Shown piece after piece: positions 59,401 through 64,000 of a stretch of 64,000 nt of DNA. The position numbers were made by a program, and so were the translations under genes. Source of the stretch: Planctomycetia bacterium (GTDB taxonomy: Bacteria; Planctomycetota; Phycisphaerae; Phycisphaerales; SM1A02); contig SXUI01000055.1 of assembly GCA_005790605.1 (NCBI GenBank), positions 53,556-117,555 on the forward strand, read 5' to 3'. The first letter of the stretch is position 1. The number at the start of each line of letters is the position of its first letter. The notes below the pieces were generated by a model. It did not search any database. It was not told the origin of the DNA and worked only from the letters and a program-made list of their open reading frames with translations.

Positions 59401-60841
59401 CGCGCTCCGCGATCAATCAACGGAACTCGCGGATCTGTTCACGCAAAGCAAAGTGACGGGATTATTCGATGCGACGGTTACGCGTGACCAATCCTTGACA
59501 CTGCAACTTCAGCCCAAGTCATTCGCGTTTGATCATCACGCCACACGAAGCACGCTCACCTTGAGTCCGACTTCCAAGCTGCAGCTCGCGAAGGGCATCG
59601 CGGAAGGAAGCTGCGACGCAACTTTCCCTGGCGGAAGCGTCTCCCTCGGCTGCACCGCGGACTTGACAGGAAATGCGTTGCGCTCGATTTCGTTGCACGG
59701 AGAAATCGCTGCCGAGTCGTACTCCCCGACCATTGCGGCGCTCCTCACACCCAGCGGCGAGTCCGTGGCAAACGCCATCGCCTTCAGCGCGAAGGGCGCA
59801 ACAAGACTCCGCGCGGATGAGGTGAAACTCGTCTGGAGTCCGGGCTCATCATTCTCGAACCCAGATGCGATTGATGTTCGCGCATCCGCTTCCGTGCAAG
59901 GTGCAGCGTTCGATGTTGGACCTCAACTCGCAGACTTCGACGGGAGCGCGGAACTCACCGTCCACCAACGACACGGCGCGACCAAAGAGGACTCGTTTTC
60001 TTGCGCTGTCCACGCGGACTCCTTCACCGCATTCGGTCGCAGTGTTGGCGCGAGTGAAGGCCGGGTAGGCCGAGGGGGACCGAACGAAGATCTCACGGTT
60101 GTCGCCGATGGCGATTTCTTGGGAGGGCGATGGTGCACGGATGCAGTCGTCGATCATGATTCCAATCGATGGCATGCGAACACGCGCATCGTGAACACGA
60201 ACTACGGCCCCATCGTGTCGCCAGAATCGGAGTCGATCGCGAGTGATCGGAGCGGGCGGTGCGGCGCGTCCGTATCGCTCTCGGGCCTGCTTGACGATGG
60301 CGTTGGAACTGATCTTGGACGAGGAAGTGCCGCAGTGCACGACGCCGTCATCGCCGAGAGCCCGCTGCTGATGCGCATCGCGTCTCTCACGCAGTTCATG
60401 ATTCCCGTCTCCGGCGCGCTCCGCGATGCTGATGCATCGTTCGCCATCAAGGGCGATCTTGCATACCTCGCGCCTATCGACCTGCGATCTGCTTCATTGA
60501 AGATCAGCGGCCTCGGCACCGTACGGCTCTCCGACTACGCCGTGGCAATGCAATTGCGCGTCGCTGGTCAAATGGGCGCGTTAAGCGAATTCGTATCGCG
60601 CGTCACACACTCGCTGCTTGGGATTCAAGTCAGCGGTTCCATCACCGACCCGAAAGTTGGCCTCGCACCGCTTGCTGGATTCCTGGGCGCCATCTCTGGC
60701 GGCGGGATTTCCGGTGGCGCCTTCCCTGTTCCGCCTCCCGCCGCTACAACCCAACCGTCCCCTGCCACCGTTCCACAACCCACCGGGCCACAACCCACCG
60801 AGCCACCTCCCTCCGTGGAGAAAGTGCCGACTGTCTCATGA
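56489..60841 (+). CDS. AsmA/YhdP-like giant inner-membrane protein
   Basis: 1450 residues. One N-terminal helix (WRVFIVSAVLLCAVLFTATRS) then almost entirely beta-strand repeats of the AsmA/TamB type (for example VHATSMRLDGVSGFTIENLE, LVVADGDFLGG-like blocks LTVVADGDF). The C-terminal part matches AsmA-like domains (LGTVRLSDYAVAMQLRVAGQ…VSGSITDPKVGLAPLAGFLG). AsmA-like proteins bridge the inner and outer membranes for phospholipid transport. The end is Pro-rich (PPPAATTQPSPATVPQPTG). Its stop overlaps the LOG gene start. Confidence 0.8.
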   Translation: MTAPIPQRMQGDPPSQPKRRRRRWRVFIVSAVLLCAVLFTATRSSVLAWMILPKLSLALGGDVHATSMRLDGVSGFTIENLELRAPTWEGESARLAHADQLTIRFSPWKVLRGEIEVRSIDIGTMTLRVAEKLSDPGTFNFSALTPAASAGGSSQRPAVTRIERLAIESGVESDGKWELSGRLDMRGELHPSVGVADELDLRLDGLATERAAAPFESVHGRFNLRTYAFNVEVDELKLRKESLAIAPIAAQKLLDQLDLQGSIERAAISFDGATPPEAELRLRNMRISFPVEELGGVWAGFAQGKTLPTTGRPRIDLREGVLKLTKDSLTLEDLLGDFSATNPSHPVLSVPVQASASIQIPTDDLLPFAWKDRESWFKTALTAAKIDAQVSVRNFSSPPEGDPRVLFLPQAVTDAFQDFGLTKWTVDIEAEAHRAAGTPTKAGEVVSSGEIRLTDASGAYSKFPYPVDQVAALMRLEGDTVEIVRFQGRGSENAQIEISGSLRSLASGAEIEIAIKGSNAPLDDRLLNAFDDEAKAALEQLFDADAVESLAAANLLPDAAMLAQQSEVVARGPSTSAPGATTAADLERLKRSIAAGPFKLGGNADLSIRVYSPPGFNTGVETTGTVTVHAAGLACSPFPYPLRIESGIITVLDESIVLSGGGLQGVTPVGGKVTVAGSVEILRTQGDAREVIPKITLLAEEDSVNLALLAAIPHDATTTAKPPPGWPGRNFAPAGELLRALGLSGGFSANGTIGGHASSDFTFQVQLQDGRVAPNASGVEWMASQHLNWPPEFTLDHVRANLNINSQQLKLTDCTASRGAGRVDVTATAALTGPSSELEVRFERIPLDRAFEPLLDKDPAKSSALWQRYLPTGEIDGSFHRIVTSNTTSFEGKILPQWLEVTLDGERVRATLVTGLIDASGEENRAQDLGFRLTTGPRQDGLLRLRGALSANSLLEASLTDGRFESPVVRAALRDQSTELADLFTQSKVTGLFDATVTRDQSLTLQLQPKSFAFDHHATRSTLTLSPTSKLQLAKGIAEGSCDATFPGGSVSLGCTADLTGNALRSISLHGEIAAESYSPTIAALLTPSGESVANAIAFSAKGATRLRADEVKLVWSPGSSFSNPDAIDVRASASVQGAAFDVGPQLADFDGSAELTVHQRHGATKEDSFSCAVHADSFTAFGRSVGASEGRVGRGGPNEDLTVVADGDFLGGRWCTDAVVDHDSNRWHANTRIVNTNYGPIVSPESESIASDRSGRCGASVSLSGLLDDGVGTDLGRGSAAVHDAVIAESPLLMRIASLTQFMIPVSGALRDADASFAIKGDLAYLAPIDLRSASLKISGLGTVRLSDYAVAMQLRVAGQMGALSEFVSRVTHSLLGIQVSGSITDPKVGLAPLAGFLGAISGGGISGGAFPVPPPAATTQPSPATVPQPTGPQPTEPPPSVEKVPTVS

Positions 60842-61926
60842 GCGAATTGCCCAACAACCCTCCCACGAATGCGGATTCAAACGCTCCGCGAGTCACCCTC
60901 TCTCAGATCGAGACCGAGGTCGATCGATTCCTCGCCATCGCGCAGGTCTCAGGCAACGAGGAAGCGCGCGAACTTCTCGCTGAGATTGTCCTCACAGGAT
61001 TGAAACTCGTCGCCGACGGCGCTGATCTTGGTCAACTCAAACTCGTGCGCACGAGCCTGAAGGAGATGCGACATGCGTACCGCATTTTCAATCCATATCG
61101 AGGCACGCGGAAGATCTCGATCTTCGGCAGCGCGCGAACGCCTGAGAGCGATCCTGACTACGCGATGTGCAAGGCGTTCTCTCGCATCGTGAGTGCTGCG
61201 GGATGGATGGTCATCACCGGTGCAGGTGATGGCATTATGAAGGCGGGTCACGAAGGTCCTGAACTCGAGAAGTGCTTTGGCCTTCGCATTCGACTTCCGT
61301 TCGAAGCAGCGGCGAACACGTTGATCGAGGGCGACCCAAAGCTGGTGAACTTCAGGTACTTCTTTACGCGCAAGCTCATGTTCATGGCGCACTCCGATGC
61401 CGTCGCTGCATTCCCTGGCGGATTCGGCACCCAAGACGAGTTGTTTGAAGCACTCACCCTCGTGCAGACGGGGAAGTCGAATCTCGTGCCGATCGTGCTC
61501 CTTGAGCATCCCGGCGGAGGATATTGGTCCTCATGGGAGTCGGGGATTGTCGCGAAACTCCGTGAAAAACACCTCATCTCGCCCGAGGACACGAAGCTCT
61601 ACTCGATTCATGACAACGCACAGGCAGCGAGCGATGAGGTGGAGCGTTTTTACCGCCGCTATCACTCGATGCGATATGTCGGAACCGATCTCGTGCTCCG
61701 GTTGCATTGGCAACTCACACCTTCAGAGCTCGAGCGCCTCGAGGCGATCTATGCGCCATTGTTCGTCGCGAGCGGACGCATTCGAACAACCGAGCCATTG
61801 CCCGGCGAGGATGAGCATCTTGAACTCCCGCGCATTGCGTTTCGGTTCGACCGAAAGCACTGGGGACATCTCCGTTCATTCCTCAACGAAATCAACTCGG
61901 CTCCAGCGCCGACGGCGCTTGCGTAG
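60838..61926 (+). CDS. LOG-family protein (TIGR00730-like)
   Basis: 362 residues, starting with ATG overlapping the AsmA stop (ATGA). ISIFGSARTPESDPDY, VITGAGDGIMKAGHEG, FTRKLMFMAHSDAVAAFPGG and GFGTQDELFEALTLVQTGK are the Rossmann-like LOG signature (PGGxGTxxE), seen in cytokinin-activating LOG proteins and nucleotide-monophosphate glycosidases. The N-terminal ~70 residues and C-terminal ~90 residues are extra. Substrate unknown. Confidence 0.9.
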   Translation: MSELPNNPPTNADSNAPRVTLSQIETEVDRFLAIAQVSGNEEARELLAEIVLTGLKLVADGADLGQLKLVRTSLKEMRHAYRIFNPYRGTRKISIFGSARTPESDPDYAMCKAFSRIVSAAGWMVITGAGDGIMKAGHEGPELEKCFGLRIRLPFEAAANTLIEGDPKLVNFRYFFTRKLMFMAHSDAVAAFPGGFGTQDELFEALTLVQTGKSNLVPIVLLEHPGGGYWSSWESGIVAKLREKHLISPEDTKLYSIHDNAQAASDEVERFYRRYHSMRYVGTDLVLRLHWQLTPSELERLEAIYAPLFVASGRIRTTEPLPGEDEHLELPRIAFRFDRKHWGHLRSFLNEINSAPAPTALA

Positions 61927-61934
61927 GCGAATGC

Positions 61935-62783
61935 ATGCACCGATCGCTCACTCATGCACCGATCGCGCGTCTGCTCTGTGTGCTGATTTCTTGCATCATT
62001 GTCGCGTGTGCTCCCAAGAAGGGCGCGGCGTCACATGCAACTGGAACCATCGAAACTGAACGACCAGTCGCGAGCGGCGTCGAGGGGATGCGATGGGTCG
62101 TCAAAGATGAGCCCAAAGAGATCGACAAAGCGCTCGCGGCGCTACAGGCTGATGGATCACTCCATGCCTCCACGAGCGATCCGTTCATCACCCTCGGCTT
62201 TCGCGCGTACACGATGCAAGAGGCACAACTCGGCGCACTACTGACAGCGCTTGGCGGCACGCCAGCACTCGAGCGCGTGTGGTTTGGGCAGGTAACAAGA
62301 TGGACCGATGTTGCGTCCAACGCAATCGCCGCAGATCGGTTGATCTCGCTGCACGGTCGGGCGAGTGCAGGCGAGGCAAGACTCTTTCGACTTGAGTTCC
62401 GAGGATGGACGTTCCCAACCCTTGATGGCTCTGCGAGCGCGATCGAGTTTCGAGCGTCCGTGGACTCTCCGACACTCTCAGGATTGCCCACACGCACCGA
62501 TGCCTCGGGCGCTCCTCGTGGAACGATGCTCGCGAATCGCTGGCGGCTTGAACTCGCCCGAAACGATGCCCTCATCGTTCTTGCCGATCCAGCGCTCGCG
62601 CTCACGCCCGACACGGGGCCGGAAGTCGCACCACTCCCCACGGTTGCGGATGTGCTCTTGAGAAACCCGTCGTTTCCAACGCGTCGCGAGATCTTTGTGT
62701 TCATCCCCCGCTTCGCCGATACTCTTCCTCAGCCGCTCGTCGAGAGCTCCGCTCCGGCACGCGAGAGTGATTCGAAACCGTAA
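61935..62783 (+). CDS. Lipoprotein of unknown function
   Basis: 282 residues; LLCVLISCIIVACAPKK is a lipoprotein signal (IVAC). The body has no motif I recognise; it contains GFRAYTMQEAQLGALLTALG and EFRGWTFPTLDGSASAIEFR, predicted beta-rich. It lies nine bases after LOG and its stop shares one base with the pssA start. Confidence 0.7.
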   Translation: MHRSLTHAPIARLLCVLISCIIVACAPKKGAASHATGTIETERPVASGVEGMRWVVKDEPKEIDKALAALQADGSLHASTSDPFITLGFRAYTMQEAQLGALLTALGGTPALERVWFGQVTRWTDVASNAIAADRLISLHGRASAGEARLFRLEFRGWTFPTLDGSASAIEFRASVDSPTLSGLPTRTDASGAPRGTMLANRWRLELARNDALIVLADPALALTPDTGPEVAPLPTVADVLLRNPSFPTRREIFVFIPRFADTLPQPLVESSAPARESDSKP

Positions 62784-63712
62784 TGGACCCAGCTTTGCCA
62801 ACTCAACATTCGCACGCGACCGACGACGTGCATCACGCCCGAAAGCGTCGCCGTCGGCGTGCCGCAAGCGCACTCCCGACGCTCATGACGCTCGGCAATC
62901 TCGTGTGCGGGTTTGCGGCGATTTACTACGCTTCAAAGCCTCCCGAGACAACCTCGTTTTTTGGCTGGTACAGCCTCACCGTCGCGGGCGCGTTGGTGTT
63001 TCTCGGCATGCTCTTTGACGCCCTCGATGGAAGCGTCGCGCGCCTCACACGATCGACGAGCGATCTTGGCGCGCAACTCGATAGCCTCGCTGATGTCGTC
63101 ACCTTCGGTGTCGCGCCCGCATTCATGATGCTTCGACTCGTAAGCGACTACTACGGCTCCGAGTGGGGCATGGCGTCTGCGCATCAAGGCGCTTCCATCC
63201 TCGGGCCCGCGGACTCGTCCTACGCAAAGGTGCTTTGGGCAATCGCTGCGTTCTACCTTTGCTCTGCGGCGCTTCGATTGGCGCGATTCAATGTCGAAAG
63301 CAAGTCAGCCAAGAGCGACGACCACATGTACTTCAAGGGGCTTCCATCTCCCGGTGCAGGCGGAACCATCGGCGCGCTCGTGCTCCTTCATCAGCATGTG
63401 CTCTTTACGAGACCTGATGTCGAAGCGAACCTCTCCTTCGCGCGAGCAGCCGCGCTCGGCATCCCGTTCGTGGCACTCGTCGTTTCGATCGGCATGATTT
63501 CATCGTTGCCCTATGTGCACTTTGCAAATCAAGTCCTCCGCGCACGGCGCACATTCACAAGCCTCGCGAAGATCGTCCTTCCGGTGACTTTCCTCGTCTG
63601 GTGGCCGCAAGAAGTCCTTGCGATTGGCTTCGTCGCCTACGCCCTCAGTGGACCAGTGCTGTGGCTGTGGCGACGCCGATTAGGACTCCGTCCGACGCAA
63701 ACATCACCATGA
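62783..63712 (+). CDS. pssA: CDP-diacylglycerol--serine O-phosphatidyltransferase
   Basis: 309 residues, about eight membrane helices. [19 protein letters not shown] then SLADVVTFG contains the CDP-alcohol phosphotransferase motif D-G-x2-A-R-x8-G-x3-D-x3-[19 protein letters not shown] and [10 protein letters not shown] set the family; the long form with a ~60-residue extended loop fits PssA rather than PgsA. It makes phosphatidylserine. ATG 62783 overlaps the lipoprotein stop (TAATG), and its stop overlaps trpB. Confidence 0.9.
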   Translation: MDPALPTQHSHATDDVHHARKRRRRRAASALPTLMTLGNLVCGFAAIYYASKPPETTSFFGWYSLTVAGALVFLGMLFDALDGSVARLTRSTSDLGAQLDSLADVVTFGVAPAFMMLRLVSDYYGSEWGMASAHQGASILGPADSSYAKVLWAIAAFYLCSAALRLARFNVESKSAKSDDHMYFKGLPSPGAGGTIGALVLLHQHVLFTRPDVEANLSFARAAALGIPFVALVVSIGMISSLPYVHFANQVLRARRTFTSLAKIVLPVTFLVWWPQEVLAIGFVAYALSGPVLWLWRRRLGLRPTQTSP

Positions 63713-64000
63713 GTATGCACGACCTCCTCCAAGTCCCAGACGCTCGCGGTCGATTCGGCGCGTTCGGCGGCCGCTATGTTCCCGAGACGCTCATCGCAGC
63801 GCTTGAGGAGTTGACGACCGCCTACGCAGCTGCGCGCCGGGATGCTGCTTTCATCGCTGAAGTCGATGCACTCCTCCATGCGTTCGTCGGTCGACCAACG
63901 CAGTTCACGCATGCTCCTCGCCTCACCGCGCAAGCGGGTGGCGCGAATATCTGGCTCAAGCGCGAGGACCTCGCCCATACCGGTGCGCACAAGATCAACA
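63709..64000 (+). CDS. trpB: Tryptophan synthase beta chain, N-terminal part (cut by window edge)
   Basis: ATG 63709 overlaps the pssA stop (ATGA). About 97 codons are visible. [33 protein letters not shown], and [19 protein letters not shown] with the PLP-binding Lys identify TrpB, which condenses indole with serine. trpA and the rest of the gene lie beyond the window. Confidence 0.95.
   Translation, partial: MSMHDLLQVPDARGRFGAFGGRYVPETLIAALEELTTAYAAARRDAAFIAEVDALLHAFVGRPTQFTHAPRLTAQAGGANIWLKREDLAHTGAHKIN

Noticed and set aside
1..64000. rRNA, tRNA, transposase or prophage genes
   Set aside because: None of the conserved cores (16S/23S segments, T-arm GTTCGAATC, IS ends with DDE transposase, integrase) was found by reading both strands; a tRNAscan search would be the decisive check.

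Overview
The window is about 62-64% GC and is gene-dense chromosome from a planctomycete-type (PVC) bacterium, most likely of the Phycisphaerae/Phycisphaerales. Reasons: two secreted proteins carry C-terminal dockerin-like tails of the GDLNxDxxTDxSDLAxLLxxWG type that are frequent in Phycisphaerae. There is a PVC-type small basic protein, several FG-GAP/ASPIC proteins, a DUF1570 lipoprotein and a MoxR-DUF58-BatA-VWA cluster. The dcw remnant stops at an ftsQ-like gene with no ftsA or ftsZ beside it. All taxonomic statements are inference from gene content. No rRNA, tRNA, CRISPR array, transposase or phage gene was found.

Layout. 1-2821 (minus): pyrF, an iron-type solute-binding protein and cinA (cut by the window edge). 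2863-6213 (plus): DUF971, a hotdog thioesterase, a strongly structured intergenic RNA candidate ending in an intrinsic terminator, a metallophosphoesterase and a small lipoprotein. 6214-6935: the only long gene-poor stretch, rich in hairpins and carrying a duplicated 49-bp palindromic repeat. 6936-10484 (minus): aminotransferase, small basic protein, SPOR-like membrane protein, acpS, TIM-barrel epimerase. 10491-18034 (plus): membrane protein, nth, then murC-murB-ddl-ftsQ-like-membrane protein and greA. 18031-20654 (minus): ASPIC/VCBS protein and TPR protein. 20883-26612 (plus): di-haem oxidoreductase and FG-GAP protein, both dockerin-tailed, then pyrD and a HEXXH protease. 26631-27272 (minus): a TPR-YggX fusion.

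27342-39859 (minus) is the most distinctive region: seven genes whose start and stop codons overlap, so they are almost certainly one translationally coupled operon. In transcription order they are a coiled-coil/low-complexity membrane protein, an Fe3+-type ABC solute-binding lipoprotein, an ABC permease fused to an NHL beta-propeller, a giant VWA/glutamine-amidotransferase-like membrane protein, a MoxR ATPase, a DUF58 protein and a BatA-type VWA protein. No ABC ATPase is present. A BFD-type [2Fe-2S] protein is divergent from it. A feoA-feoB-small membrane protein operon follows, with a perfect 19-bp palindrome in its promoter region, so iron handling is a theme of this part of the window.

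43812-64000 is mostly core metabolism and cell envelope: ispD; a CheX-CheY-FapA group (minus); a squalene-cyclase-like toroid protein; an alpha/beta hydrolase; rsmD; a DUF1570 protein; valS; a TPR lipoprotein; an SDR and a Ser/Gly/Asp-rich membrane protein. Last comes a plus-strand run of an AsmA-like 1450-residue protein, LOG-family protein, lipoprotein, pssA and trpB (cut by the window edge), most with overlapping ends.
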